Assembly: GCF_014642735.1 (NCBI RefSeq)
Contig: NZ_BMIV01000001.1
Coordinates: forward strand, 463,364 to 527,363
Source of the DNA: Paracoccus acridae
GTDB taxonomy: Bacteria > Pseudomonadota > Alphaproteobacteria > Rhodobacterales > Rhodobacteraceae
Direction of reading: 5' to 3'
Length of the DNA: 64,000 nt
In this document: in pieces, positions 40,701 to 51,419 of the stretch
Layout of the letters: each line of letters begins with the position of its first letter
How positions within the stretch are numbered: the first letter of the stretch is position 1
Program-made: the position numbers and the translations under genes
Notes under the pieces: model-generated
Told to the model about the DNA's origin: nothing
Databases searched by the model: none
The model's input: the letters and a program-made list of their open reading frames with translations, nothing else

Positions 40701-40934
40701 GAAAACACCTGATACTCGTAACTACTACGGGTGTCGGATATCACCCTATGGTTGAAAAATCATCTATCTTCTTCGGGGCATTTTACGAAAATCCTGCGGC
40801 AAAGACGCGCGCTCATGACGCTGCAACAGTGTTCCGGCAAGGGCCTCTGGTTTGCATACCGCTGCATACATTCTTTCCTTTATCCCTCACCCCGGCTATA
40901 GCCGCAGTCGAATCCAACGCCGAAGGGAATGCCC

Positions 40935-42146
40935 ATGTCGAAGATCAAGGTAGCCAACCCCGTCGTCGAGCTTGACGGCGACGAGATGACCCGGATCATC
41001 TGGGACTTCATCAAGCAGAAGCTGATCCTGCCCTATCTGGACGTGGATCTGAAATACTTCGACCTGGGCATCGAGGAACGCGACCGGACCGAGGACCAGA
41101 TCACCATCGACGCCGCCAATGCCATCAAGCAATACGGCGTGGGCGTGAAATGCGCGACCATCACCCCCGACGAACAGCGGGTCGAGGAATTCGGCCTGAA
41201 GAAGATGTGGAAATCGCCCAACGGCACGATCCGCAACATCCTGGGCGGCGTCATTTTCCGCGAACCCATTATCTGCCAGAACGTCCCGCGCCTGGTGCCG
41301 CACTGGACCAAGCCCGTGATCGTCGGCCGCCATGCCTTCGGCGACCAGTACAAGGCCACCGACTTCCGCTTCCCCGGCAAGGGCAAGCTGACGATCCGCT
41401 TCGTCGGCGAGGATGGCGAGACCATCGAGCACGAGGTCTTCCAGGCCCCATCGTCGGGCGTGGCGATGGCCATGTACAACCTGGACGATTCTATCCGCGA
41501 CTTTGCCCGCGCCTCGATGAACTATGGCCTGCAGCGCGGCTATCCGGTCTATCTGTCCACCAAGAACACGATCCTGAAAGCCTATGACGGTCGCTTCAAG
41601 GATCTGTTCCAGGAAGTGTTCGACACGGAATTCGCCGACCAGTTCAAGAAGGCCGGCATCACCTATGAGCACCGCCTGATCGACGACATGGTGGCCTCGA
41701 GCCTGAAATGGTCAGGCGGCTATGTCTGGGCCTGCAAGAACTATGACGGCGACGTGCAGTCCGACACCGTGGCCCAGGGCTTCGGCTCGCTGGGGCTGAT
41801 GACCAGCGTGCTGATGACGCCCGACGGCAAGACGGTCGAGGCCGAGGCGGCGCACGGCACCGTGACGCGCCATTACCGCGAACACCAGAAGGGCAACCAG
41901 ACCTCGACCAACTCGATCGCGTCGATCTTCGCCTGGACGGGCGGGCTCAAGCACCGTGCCAAGCTGGACGACAACGCGGCGCTGCTGAACTTTGCCGAGA
42001 CGCTGGAGCGCGTGACCGTGCAGGCGGTCGAGGACGGCCACATGACCAAGGACCTGGCGCTGCTGGTCGGGCCGGACCAGAAATGGCTGACCACGATGGG
42101 CTATCTGGAAAAGGTGGACGAATACCTGAACAAGGCGCTGAACTGA
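40935..42146 (+). CDS. icd: NADP-dependent isocitrate dehydrogenase
   Basis: Converts isocitrate to 2-oxoglutarate in the TCA cycle, giving NADPH. The 403-residue dimeric, eukaryote-like type II form fits alphaproteobacteria. Visible are the substrate loop [13 protein letters not shown] near residue 95, [17 protein letters not shown], the metal-binding [28 protein letters not shown] and the NADP region [20 protein letters not shown] 40935 ([13 protein letters not shown]) is chosen because GAAGGGA lies six bases before it; an ATG two codons upstream is also in frame. It ends in a strong terminator and repeat copy C. Confidence 0.96.
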   Translation: MSKIKVANPVVELDGDEMTRIIWDFIKQKLILPYLDVDLKYFDLGIEERDRTEDQITIDAANAIKQYGVGVKCATITPDEQRVEEFGLKKMWKSPNGTIRNILGGVIFREPIICQNVPRLVPHWTKPVIVGRHAFGDQYKATDFRFPGKGKLTIRFVGEDGETIEHEVFQAPSSGVAMAMYNLDDSIRDFARASMNYGLQRGYPVYLSTKNTILKAYDGRFKDLFQEVFDTEFADQFKKAGITYEHRLIDDMVASSLKWSGGYVWACKNYDGDVQSDTVAQGFGSLGLMTSVLMTPDGKTVEAEAAHGTVTRHYREHQKGNQTSTNSIASIFAWTGGLKHRAKLDDNAALLNFAETLERVTVQAVEDGHMTKDLALLVGPDQKWLTTMGYLEKVDEYLNKALN

Positions 42147-42164
42147 GGCGTCGCGACAGAAAAG

Positions 42165-42190
42165 GGGCCGGGCATTCGCCCGGCCCTTCT
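42165..42190 (+). terminator. Rho-independent terminator of icd
   Basis: A 9-bp stem GGGCCGGGC/GCCCGGCCC with loop ATTC is followed by TTCTT, 18 bp after the stop. Confidence 0.85.
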
Positions 42191-42192
42191 TG

Positions 42193-42293
42193 CCTCCGGC
42201 GGGGATATTTGGGCACAGAAGATAGGGCCTCATCTTCTGTGCCCAAATATCCTGGGGGAGCCGCGCGGCACGCGCGGCGGGGGCAAGGCCCCC
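42193..42293. repeat. Modular intergenic palindrome, copy C (two inverted half-sites)
   Basis: Two core half-sites face each other. GATATTTGGGCACAGAAGAT (42204-42223) and its exact complement (42232-42251) form 20-bp arms around an 8-base loop. To the right lie two further hairpins, CCGCGCG/CGCGCGG and GGGGGC/GCCCCC (to 42293). The core matches copies A, B and D. The long perfect arms would fold strongly in RNA or as a cruciform. Confidence 0.85.
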
Positions 42294-42349
42294 TTTCTTC
42301 GGCGGCCAAGCTGCGATAAGGCACGGGCGATCCCAGCAGGAGCTGTCCC

Positions 42350-43018
42350 ATGAAAGCCGCCGTCATCACCTTTCCCGGATCGAACTGCGACCGCGACCTT
42401 GCGGTGGCCCTGCAAAACGCCGGGGCGCAGGTGGCGCGGGTCTGGCACAAGGACCAGACCCTGCCCGAAGGCACCGACCTTGTGGCCGTTCCCGGCGGCT
42501 TTTCCTTTGGCGATTATCTACGCTGCGGGGCGATCGCGGCCCATTCGCCCATTGCCGGGGCCCTGCGGCGCCATGCGGAACGGGGCGGCTATGTGCTTGG
42601 GATCTGCAACGGCTTCCAGGTCCTGACCGAACTGGGGCTGCTGCCGGGCGCGTTGATGCGCAATACCGGGTTGACCTTCCTGTGCAAGCCCGCCGTCCTG
42701 AACGTCGTCACCGCCGACAGCGATTTCACCGCAGGCTATGCCAAGGGCCAACAAATCACCGTTCCGGTCGCCCATCATGACGGGAATTACCAGGCCACGG
42801 CGGAGGACCTGGCGCAGCTTCGGGACCAGGATCGCATCGCCTTTACCTATGGGCCGGCGATCAACGGGTCCGTGGGCGACATCGCGGGCGTGCTGTCCGC
42901 AAACCGCCGCATCCTGGGCATGATGCCGCATCCCGAACGCGCGGCCGATCCGGCGCTTGGCGGCACCGATGGCGCGGCATTGTTCCGCAGTCTTGTGGCC
43001 GGAGTTGTCAACGCCTGA
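42350..43018 (+). CDS. purQ: Phosphoribosylformylglycinamidine synthase, glutaminase subunit
   Basis: PurQ releases ammonia from glutamine for the PurL reaction in purine synthesis, in complex with PurS and PurL. The 222-residue class I amidotransferase starts [16 protein letters not shown]. The catalytic cysteine is in [12 protein letters not shown] near residue 86, and the His/Glu pair in MMPHPERA near 192. [19 protein letters not shown] is typical. purS and purL are not in the window on either side. AGGAG precedes the ATG. It lies between repeat copy C and dctB. Confidence 0.96.
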   Translation: MKAAVITFPGSNCDRDLAVALQNAGAQVARVWHKDQTLPEGTDLVAVPGGFSFGDYLRCGAIAAHSPIAGALRRHAERGGYVLGICNGFQVLTELGLLPGALMRNTGLTFLCKPAVLNVVTADSDFTAGYAKGQQITVPVAHHDGNYQATAEDLAQLRDQDRIAFTYGPAINGSVGDIAGVLSANRRILGMMPHPERAADPALGGTDGAALFRSLVAGVVNA

Positions 43019-43081
43019 CTTGAGCATGGCGGCTTCTGCGCCTAGAGTGCGGCAGTTCTGCAACATGGCCGGATTTCATAG

Positions 43082-44875
43082 GTGATCGAAGACAGGGACA
43101 GCATCAGCGCGTCAGAGCGTTCCCGGCCCCGGCTGTCCCAATTCGGCAACCCGTGGTGGCTGCGCGCTGCGGTGGCGTTGATCTTTGCCCTGGCGATCCT
43201 GTCCGTCTGGACGACGAATGCCTGGCTGACCACGCGCTTTTCGGAAAACACCCGTGTCCGGTCGGAACTGCGGCTTGCGCTTTATACCGGCAACCTGCTG
43301 TCCGAATTGCAGCGAACGGCGGTGGTGCCGCTGCTGCTGGCGCGCGATCCGGCGCTGATCGGGTCGCTGAACAGCAACGATTTCTCGACCACCTCGGCCC
43401 GGCTGATCGCGGCGCAAAAGGAAATCGGCGCGGCCTCGATCCGGCTTCTGGATGCCTCGGGGCGCACGGTGGGGGCCACGGACCGGTTCCAGTTGGGCGC
43501 GAACAACGTCCTATCGCCGTTCTATGTCGAGGCGCTGCGGTCGCGCGAAACGGTCTTCACCGTCGCCAACCAGGGCAGCGGCGGGTATGAATTCACCTAT
43601 TCCCGCGCGGTGGTGTCCGATGGCAAGACACTGGGCGTGATCGTCGTCGGCGCCGACCTGTCGCGGCTGGAACGGTCCTGGGCGGGGATTTCGGACGCCG
43701 TGGCCGTCACCGACAGCGAAGGCAACATCATCCTGGCGACGGAACCCCGATGGCGCGGCCTGACCATGCCCGAGGCCCTGGCCGTGCGCGACGCGCCATC
43801 CGCCATCCAGCGGGCGTTCCAGGTCACGGCCGACTGGACCGCCATGCCGATCGACGCCTATGTCCAGGGCCGCGCCGTCATGCAGTCCGAAGCGCGCATC
43901 CCCTTCCGGGGCTGGCGGATGATCAGCTTCACCACCTATGCCTCGGTGCGCGAACAGGTGAACGCGGTCCTGGCGCTGGAAATTATGGGATTCGCGATCC
44001 TGCTGGCCGGGACCTTCTATGTCCTGTCGCGCCGCGCCCGCAGCCAGTCCGTCGCCTATATGCGCGAATCGGCTGACCTGCGCGCGTTGAACCTGCGCCT
44101 GACCCGAGAGATTGCCGAGCGCGAACGGATGCAAAAGGAACTGCGCGTCGCCGAACAGACCGTGCAGCAAAGTTCCAAGCTGGCGGCCCTGGGCGAGATG
44201 TCGGCAGGCGTCAGCCACGAGTTGAACCAGCCGCTGGCCGCGATGAAGACCTATCTGGCCGGCGCTCGTCTTCTGCTGCAACGCGGCCGGGCCGAGGAGG
44301 CGCTGTCCTCCTTTCAGCGGATCGACGACCTGATCGAGCGCATGGGCGCCATTACCCGTCAGCTGAAATCCTATGCCCGAAAGGGCGGCGAGGCGGTCGA
44401 GCCGGTGGATCTGCGCGCCGCCGTCAGCAGCGCCCTGACCATGATGGAGCCGCAGCTTCGCGGGCGGGCCATCCGCGTGACCCGCAACCTGCCGCGCGGT
44501 CCCGTGATGGTGATGGCCGACCGCATCCGGCTGGAACAGGTCATCATCAACCTGCTGCGCAATGCCGTCGATGCCGTCCGCGACAGGCGCGATGCCCGGA
44601 TCGAGATCACGGTGGAAACGGGCACCAATGCCCATGTGCTGGTGCGCGACAACGGGCCGGGCATATCGGATCTGGAAAAGCTGTTCGAGCCGTTCTGGAC
44701 CACGAAGAAACCGGGCGAGGGGACAGGGCTGGGGCTGGCCATATCCTCGTCCATCATGGCCGATTTCGGCGGTCGCCTGACCGCGCATAACGCAGACCAG
44801 GGCGGCGCCGTCTTCGCGGTCGAGATGCCTTTGCACAAGCCGGGGCAGCCCGCGCAGACGCTGGCCGCCGAGTGA
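43082..44875 (+). CDS. dctB: C4-dicarboxylate-type sensor histidine kinase
   Basis: A 597-residue membrane sensor of the DctB/DctS type. Helix 1 is about residues 27-47 (WLRAAVALIFALAILSVW), a periplasmic double-Cache (PDC) domain fills about 50-290, and helix 2 is about 295-317. The cytoplasmic part has a coiled coil, the HisKA site LGEMSAGVSHELNQPLAAM with His near residue 380, and an HATPase with NLLRNAVDAV and GTGLGLAIS. DctB senses succinate, malate or fumarate. The ligand is inferred from family. The start is GTG 43082. The cognate regulator follows after 21 bp. The TRAP or DctA transporter is not in the window. Confidence 0.9.
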   Translation: MIEDRDSISASERSRPRLSQFGNPWWLRAAVALIFALAILSVWTTNAWLTTRFSENTRVRSELRLALYTGNLLSELQRTAVVPLLLARDPALIGSLNSNDFSTTSARLIAAQKEIGAASIRLLDASGRTVGATDRFQLGANNVLSPFYVEALRSRETVFTVANQGSGGYEFTYSRAVVSDGKTLGVIVVGADLSRLERSWAGISDAVAVTDSEGNIILATEPRWRGLTMPEALAVRDAPSAIQRAFQVTADWTAMPIDAYVQGRAVMQSEARIPFRGWRMISFTTYASVREQVNAVLALEIMGFAILLAGTFYVLSRRARSQSVAYMRESADLRALNLRLTREIAERERMQKELRVAEQTVQQSSKLAALGEMSAGVSHELNQPLAAMKTYLAGARLLLQRGRAEEALSSFQRIDDLIERMGAITRQLKSYARKGGEAVEPVDLRAAVSSALTMMEPQLRGRAIRVTRNLPRGPVMVMADRIRLEQVIINLLRNAVDAVRDRRDARIEITVETGTNAHVLVRDNGPGISDLEKLFEPFWTTKKPGEGTGLGLAISSSIMADFGGRLTAHNADQGGAVFAVEMPLHKPGQPAQTLAAE

Positions 44876-44896
44876 ATGTTCGAGAGAGGAAGACCT

Positions 44897-46222
44897 ATGT
44901 CCCGCAAATTGAAGATTGCGATCGTTGATGATGAACCGGACATGCGGGAATCGATCAGCCAGTGGCTGGTGCTGTCCGGGTTCGAAACGGAAACCTATCC
45001 CAGTGCCGAAGACGCGCTGAAGGTCATCGGGTCCGACTGGCCCGGCATCGTGGTGTCGGACATCCGGATGCCCGGCATGGACGGGATCGCCTTCCTGAAG
45101 CGCCTGATGGGGCTGGATTCGGGGCTGCCCGTGATCCTGATCACCGGGCATGGCGACGTGCCGATGGCGGTCGAGGCGATGCGGATCGGTGCCATGGACT
45201 TCATGGAAAAGCCCTTCAATCCCGACAAGATGACGGCGCTTGCCAAGAAGGCCACGCAGATGCGGCGCATGACGCTGGACAACCGCGCGCTCCGTCGCGA
45301 CCTGTCGGAAGGCCAGCAGGTGATGTCCAAGCTGATCGGCACCAGCCCGGTGATGGAACGCCTGCGCGAGGATATCCTGGATCTGGGCCAGGCAGACGGC
45401 CATGTGCTGATCGACGGCGAAACCGGCACCGGCAAGACGTTGGTGGCCCATGCCCTGCACGCCGTCGGCCCGCGCGCGTCCCGGAAATTCGTGCCCGTGT
45501 CCTGCGCCGCCTATAACGACGAGGCGCTGTCGGCCCGGCTGTTCGGCCCGGTCGAGGACGGCATTCCCGCCGTCGAGGAGGCCCGCGGCGGCACCCTTTG
45601 CTTGGAAGACATCGAGGCGTTGTCCGAACCCCTCCAAGCCCGCCTGCTGGCCTTCATCAGCGACCAGGGAACGCCCGCCGAAACGCGCATCATCGCCATC
45701 TCGAACGCGCGGGGCGAAGGCCGCCGGGCCGAGGATTCGCTGCGGCCCGACCTGTTCTATCGCCTGTCGGCGCTGAAGATCACCCTGCCGCCGCTGCGCG
45801 CGCGGGGCGAGGATATCCTGTCGCTGTTCACCCGCATGACCGAGCAGTTCTCCGAGGAATATGGCTGCGAGCCGCCGCAGGTCAGCGCCCAGGAGGCCGC
45901 CCAGCTTTTGCAGGCCCCCTGGCCCGGCAATATCCGCCAGTTGATCAACGTGGCCGAACGCGCCGTGCTGCAGAACCGGCGGGGATCGGGTTCCATCGCC
46001 TCGCTTCTGATGGCGGACGGGGAAGACAACCAGCAGGCCACCACGACCGAGGGCAAGCCGCTCAAGGAATATGTCGAAAGCTTCGAGAAGATGCTGATCG
46101 ACAACACCATGCGCCGCCACAAGGGCAGCATCTCGGGCGTGATGGAGGAATTGTGCCTGCCGCGCCGCACCCTGAACGAGAAGATGGCCAAATACGGCCT
46201 GCAGCGGGGCGATTATCTTTGA
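44897..46222 (+). CDS. dctD: NtrC-family response regulator, DctD-like, lacking GAFTGA
   Basis: The 441-residue regulator has a receiver (about 1-125) with DDE at the N-terminus, acceptor Asp in VVSDIRMPGMDG and Lys in FMEKPFNP. An AAA+ domain (about 140-370) follows, with Walker A DGETGTGKTLVA. The Fis-like helix-turn-helix ends LPRRTLNEKMAKYGLQRGDYL, as in rhizobial DctD. The region that should contain the GAFTGA loop reads ARLFGPVEDGIPAVEEARGG, and Walker B is CLEDIEAL instead of FLDEIE. Activation of sigma-54 RNA polymerase therefore looks unlikely, as for Rhodobacter NtrC and HupR. AGAGAGGAAG precedes ATG 44897. Confidence 0.9.
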   Translation: MSRKLKIAIVDDEPDMRESISQWLVLSGFETETYPSAEDALKVIGSDWPGIVVSDIRMPGMDGIAFLKRLMGLDSGLPVILITGHGDVPMAVEAMRIGAMDFMEKPFNPDKMTALAKKATQMRRMTLDNRALRRDLSEGQQVMSKLIGTSPVMERLREDILDLGQADGHVLIDGETGTGKTLVAHALHAVGPRASRKFVPVSCAAYNDEALSARLFGPVEDGIPAVEEARGGTLCLEDIEALSEPLQARLLAFISDQGTPAETRIIAISNARGEGRRAEDSLRPDLFYRLSALKITLPPLRARGEDILSLFTRMTEQFSEEYGCEPPQVSAQEAAQLLQAPWPGNIRQLINVAERAVLQNRRGSGSIASLLMADGEDNQQATTTEGKPLKEYVESFEKMLIDNTMRRHKGSISGVMEELCLPRRTLNEKMAKYGLQRGDYL

Positions 46223-46230
46223 ATATAACA

Positions 46231-46252
46231 GGGGGCGGATTTCTCCGCCCCC
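46231..46252 (+). terminator. Terminator after dctD
   Basis: A 9-bp stem GGGGGCGGA/TCCGCCCCC with loop TTTC lies 8 bp after the stop. A T run is weak (ATTGTGT). Confidence 0.7.
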
Positions 46253-46760
46253 ATTGTGTCGTATCGGGCCTTCACAAAAAACGATACCAAAAACTTAGCC
46301 CAAAATTGGACCGATCCGCAGGGGTTCGGTCAGACGGCAAGTTCCTTCACCTATACACCGCCGCATTCACCCAGAAGATCCAATGCGGGATCGTCGGGGG
46401 ATACGCCGTCAAACACCACTTCTGACTTGCCGTTCTTCTTCAAAGCCGAACCTTGAAAAAAGGTGCGGTCGGAAAGGCTTGCACCGCCATTCTTGCGCGG
46501 CAGGACATCAGGATATTCGTTGGCATATTCCAATGTCATGATCGCAAACCGGCTGTTCAGGCCGTCCCTTTCTTGCGCAGACTTTCTTGACTGCTGGCTC
46601 AACTTACTTTCGCGTCACCCATGGCTCAACCTGTCCATTTGGGCAATTAACATGCGCGTGTTCATAGCGGCATGTTTTGGTTAAGAAATTGCAATCCTTG
46701 AAGATATTCATCGACAAGGGACGGGTGTCCCTGCCGCTGGCGCATTCCCGGCGATCCGTG
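46253..46760. other. AT-richer spacer between dctD and metZ leader
   Basis: About 500 bp of visibly lower GC than the surroundings. It holds a short inverted repeat GTATCG/CGATAC (46261-46286) and one weak 83-codon open frame on the minus strand. No gene of known family was recognised. The metZ promoter must lie near its right end but no clear -35/-10 pair was found. Confidence 0.5.
46351..46602 (-). CDS. Doubtful small open frame
   Basis: An 83-codon frame beginning with TTG; an internal ATG gives 62 residues starting MTLEYANEYPDVLPRKNGG. The sequence is hydrophilic and contains a plausible soluble stretch FQGSALKKNGKSEVVFDGVS. No ribosome site stands before either start and no family is recognised. 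It may be a real small protein, or a remnant in a degraded region; I lean to the latter. Confidence 0.25.
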   Translation of the reverse strand: MSQQSRKSAQERDGLNSRFAIMTLEYANEYPDVLPRKNGGASLSDRTFFQGSALKKNGKSEVVFDGVSPDDPALDLLGECGGV

Positions 46761-46820
46761 TGGGACATGGCTTGGCCCTTGCGCCATGATCGCTGGGGCG
46801 CTAACCCCGCCGGGGTCAGC
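46761..46820 (+). ncRNA. Candidate SAM-sensing leader (SAM-II-like) upstream of metZ
   Basis: A hairpin CATGGC (46766-46771)/GCCATG (46783-46788) encloses TTGGCCCTTGC. The tail ATCGCTGGGGCGCTAACC can pair GGGC with the loop's GCCC, giving an H-type pseudoknot followed by GCTAA. Layout, UUGC in the loop and GCUAA in the tail recall SAM-II, which precedes metZ/metA in alphaproteobacteria. GCTAACCCC (46800-46808) can instead pair with GGGGTCAGC (46812-46820), ending at the AGAAGG ribosome site. This is manual folding only, and the loop lacks the usual GAUUU. Confidence 0.4.
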
Positions 46821-46835
46821 AGAAGGCATTCCGAC

Positions 46836-48023
46836 ATGAGCGATAGTTCCGCAAAGGGGCTTCACCCGCGCACCCAGGCCGTCCATCATGGCATCCGCCG
46901 CAGCCAGTATGGGGAAATGGCCGAGGCGATCTTCCTGACCCAGGGCTTTGTTTATGACAGCGCCGAACAGGCCGAGGCCCGCTTCAAGGGCACCGGCCCG
47001 GACGAATTCATCTATGCCCGCTATGGCAACCCCACCAGCCGGATGTTCGAGGATCGCATCGCCGCCCTGGAAGGGACCGAGGACGCCTTTGCCACGGCCA
47101 GCGGCATGGCGGCGGTCAATGGCGCGCTGTTTTCCATGTGCAAGCCCGGCGATCACATCGTGGCGGCCCGCGCGCTGTTCGGATCCTGCCTTTATGTGCT
47201 GGACCTGCTGGCGAAATTCGGGGTCGAGGTCACCTATGTGGACGGCACCGACCTGGACCAGTGGCGCGCGGCGCTGCGCCCCGGCACCAGGGCCGCCTTC
47301 TTCGAGACCATGTCGAACCCCACGCTCGAGGTGATCGACATCAAGGCCGTCGCCGATCTGGCACACGCGGTTGGCGCGCTTGTGGTGGCCGACAACGTCT
47401 TCGCCACCCCGGTCTTTTCCCGCGCGGCCGATCTGGGCGCCGATGTCGTCGTCTATTCCGCGACCAAGCATATCGACGGCGGGGGGCGGGCGCTTGCGGG
47501 CGTCATCTGCGGCACCCGCCAGTTCGTGCGCGAGGTTGCCGAGCCCTACCTGAAACATACCGGCGGCGCGATCAGCCCCTTTCACAGCTGGATCATGCTG
47601 AACGGGCTGACCACCATGGATCTGCGCGTGCGCGCCCAGGCCGACAGCGCCCTGGCAATTGCCCAGGCGCTGCAGGGCAATCCGGCGCTGTCGCGCGTGA
47701 TCTATCCGGGGCTGGCCGACCATCCCCAGCACAACTTGGCGATGCGGCAGATGGGATCGGGCGGCACCATGATCGCCTTCGAGGTGGCGGGCGGCAAGGA
47801 TGCGGCCTTCGCCGCGCTGAACCGGCTGGGGATCATCAGCATTTCCAACAACCTGGGCGATGCGAAATCCATCGTGACGCATCCCGCGACGACCACCCAT
47901 CAGCGCCTGTCCGACGATGACCGCGCCTATCTGGGGATCACGCCGGGACTTCTGCGGCTGTCCGTCGGGCTGGAACATGCCCCCGACCTGATCGACGACC
48001 TGCACCAGGCGCTTGCCCCCTGA
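46836..48023 (+). CDS. metZ: O-succinylhomoserine sulfhydrylase
   Basis: MetZ makes homocysteine directly from O-succinylhomoserine and sulfide in methionine synthesis. The 395-residue PLP enzyme of the Cys/Met-metabolism family has YARYGNPTSRMFEDRIAALEG, the substrate-binding ASGMAAVNGALF, VVADNVFATPVFSRAADLGADVV and the Schiff-base lysine in VVYSATKHIDGGGRALAG near residue 210. The C-terminal LRLSVGLEHAPDLIDDL is typical. MetZ rather than MetB is supported by the start THPRTQAVHHGIRRSQYGEMAEAIF-like pattern (here LHPRTQAVHHG). AGAAGG lies nine bases before ATG 46836. A candidate riboswitch precedes it. Confidence 0.92.
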   Translation: MSDSSAKGLHPRTQAVHHGIRRSQYGEMAEAIFLTQGFVYDSAEQAEARFKGTGPDEFIYARYGNPTSRMFEDRIAALEGTEDAFATASGMAAVNGALFSMCKPGDHIVAARALFGSCLYVLDLLAKFGVEVTYVDGTDLDQWRAALRPGTRAAFFETMSNPTLEVIDIKAVADLAHAVGALVVADNVFATPVFSRAADLGADVVVYSATKHIDGGGRALAGVICGTRQFVREVAEPYLKHTGGAISPFHSWIMLNGLTTMDLRVRAQADSALAIAQALQGNPALSRVIYPGLADHPQHNLAMRQMGSGGTMIAFEVAGGKDAAFAALNRLGIISISNNLGDAKSIVTHPATTTHQRLSDDDRAYLGITPGLLRLSVGLEHAPDLIDDLHQALAP

Positions 48024-48125
48024 ACCGGCCGGGTCGCGCGCTTTGCCCGTCCTGCCGGATTTAAGCTTTGGAATCCGGCCCGAAATCCCCATATTAGGCC
48101 GCGATCTTCGTTGAAGGATGTCCGC

Positions 48126-49084
<959 letters not shown>

Positions 49085-49088
<4 letters not shown>

Positions 49089-51412
49089 TAGGCCGCAGAC
49101 CCGGTGCCTTCGGGCAGGGCGCCATAGGGCAGCCAGATCGTCTTGGCCTGCGTGGCATGGCGCAGGAAAACCTCTCCCTGGGCCTGCGGGCCGCACCAGT
49201 CGCGATGGGCGGGCGCCCAGACGGGCTTGAGGTTGCCGCCCGCGGCCTTTTCCACCGCCGCCAGATCGCCACCCACCATCCACATCGCCGCGACCTCGTC
49301 ATGCGCGGCCAGCACGCGGGCGAGGTCGTCGCGGGGGCCGGTGACGATATTGACCACGCCCCCCGGCAGGTCGGACGTGTCGAAGACCTGGTACAGGTCC
49401 GTCACGGCCAGCGGATCGTCCTGCGCGGCGATGGCGACGACGCGGTTGCCCATGGCGATGGCGGGCATGACCAGCGACATGAACGCGGCCAAGGGCTGAG
49501 CATTGGGGCAGGCGATGCCCATCACGCCAAAGGGTTCGTTGACCACGTTCAGCAGGTGGCCGGGCTTGGCTTGCACATTGGCGCCGTCGAACTTGTCTGC
49601 CCAGGCGGCATAATGGAAGGCGCGGGCGATGGCGGCATCGACCTCGGCCCGGCCGGTGCGGGCGGCGAATTCGTCGGCGCGGGCCGACAGGTTCTCGGCG
49701 ATGTAATACAGCACCTGCGCGCGGGCATGGCCGCCCATGGCGGCCCATTTCCCGGCCTTGGCGGCGGCTTCGACCGCGTTGCGGATGTCCTTGCGGCTGC
49801 CCAGGGGCGCAAGGCCGCCCGGCACGGCATAGCTTGCGCCGCCGTCCGGCCGCTTCTGCGCGCCGCCGATATACAGCTTGGCCGTGCGGTCCAGATCTGT
49901 GGCATGACCCGTCCCGGTGGTCGCCGCGACCGGGGCTGCGGGGGCCGGTTCAACCGCCCCCTCGACCGCCGGTTCGGCCAGATAGTCCAGCATCCCCACG
50001 CGCCCGCCTTCGCGGCCGAAGCCGCTTTCGCGATAGCCGCCAAAGGGGGCCGCCGCGTCGAACAGGTTGGCGCAGTTGATCCAGACCACGCCCGCCTTCA
50101 CCCTGGCGGCGATATCCGCCGCCACCGCCGCGCTTTCCGACCAGATCGAGGCCGCAAGGCCATAGCGCGTGTTATTCGCCAATTCGACCGCCTCATCCGC
50201 CGTGCGGAAGGTCGAAAGCGTGGCGATGGGGCCGAAGATCTCCTGCTCGAAGCCCGGATTGGCAGGGGTAATGTTGCGCAGATAGCCCGGCGCGATGAAG
50301 CAGCCCTCCTGCGCGGCGCCGCCGACCAGTTCCGCCCCCACATCGGTGGCCGCCTTGCAGATCGACAGGATACGGTTCTTCTGGATGGGATCGACGATGG
50401 CGCCGACATCGGTGGACTTGTCCAGCGGCGATCCAACCCGCAGCCGCGCCATCCGGGCAGAGAGCAGGGACTCGAACCGCGTCGCCACTGCCTCGGCCAC
50501 CAGGATGCGCGATCCGGCGCAGCAGACCTGGCCGCCGTTGAACCAGATCGAATCCACGACGCCTTCCACCGCCGCATCCAGGTCGGCGTCGGGCATGACC
50601 ACGAAGGGCGACTTGCCGCCCAGTTCCAGCGTCAGCCGCTTGCCCGTCCCGGCAAGCTGGCCCGCAATCGCGCAGCCCACCTGGGTCGAGCCGGTGAAGG
50701 CGATCTTGTCCACCTCGGCTGCGACAAGGGCCGCGCCGGTGTCGCCGTCGCCCGTGACGATGTTGACGACGCCCGCAGGCAGGCCGATCTCCTGGCAGAT
50801 CTCGGCAAAGGCAAGCGCGGTCAGGGGCGTGTATTCGGCAGGCTTCAGCACCACCGTATTGCCCGCCGCAAGGGCAGGGGCGATCTTCCAGGCCAGCATC
50901 AGCAGCGGAAAGTTCCAGGGGATGATCTGGCCGCAGACGCCGATCGGCTGATGCCCCGGAAAGGCGCTGTCGCGCAGTTCCGCCCAACCGGCATGGTGGT
51001 AGAAATGCCGCGCGACCAGCGGCACGTCGATGTCGCGCGACTCGCGGATCGGCTTGCCGTTGTCCAGCGTCTCCAGCACCGACAGGAAGCGTTCGCGTTT
51101 CTGCACATGGCGGGCAAGGGCATAAAGGTAACGCGCCCGCTGCGACCCCGTCAGCGTCGCCCAGCCGGGCTGCGCCTGCCGCGCCGCCGCCACCGCCGCC
51201 GCCACGTCACCGACGGTCCCCTGCGACACCTGCGCCAGAACCTCACCCGTCGCGGGATCGCGGCTGTCGAACAACTGGCCCCGTTCGGTAAAGCTGCCGC
51301 CGATGAAATGGCCGAATGCGCCGCGCCGCGCCAGCCAGTCGCGCACGGCGGCGCTGTCCTCGACCGAGGGGCCGTATTCCATCGTTTTCATCAATTCGCT
51401 CACGCTGGTCAT
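49085..51412 (-). CDS. ALDH16-type two-domain aldehyde dehydrogenase
   Basis: A 775-residue protein made of two aldehyde dehydrogenase domains. Domain 1 (about 20-485) is complete: PWNFPLLMLAWKIAPALAAGN, catalytic Glu in LTLELGGKSPF near 263 and the nucleophile in NGGQVCCAGSRI near 296. Domain 2 (about 515-775), after a Pro/Ala-rich linker, keeps the fold pattern (NEPFGVMGIACPNAQPLAAFMSLVMPAIAMGN) but has no catalytic cysteine motif. This is the bacterial ALDH16 architecture known from Rhodobacteraceae such as Loktanella. ATG 51412 is supported by GAGGGA overlapping the deoC stop. The substrate is unproven; acetaldehyde from DeoC is inferred from context. Confidence 0.92.
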
Positions 51413-51419
51413 GCGTCCC

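Noticed and set aside
46463..46684. 73-codon plus-strand frame before metZ
   Set aside because: No ribosome site or domain; lies opposite another doubtful frame in an AT-richer spacer.
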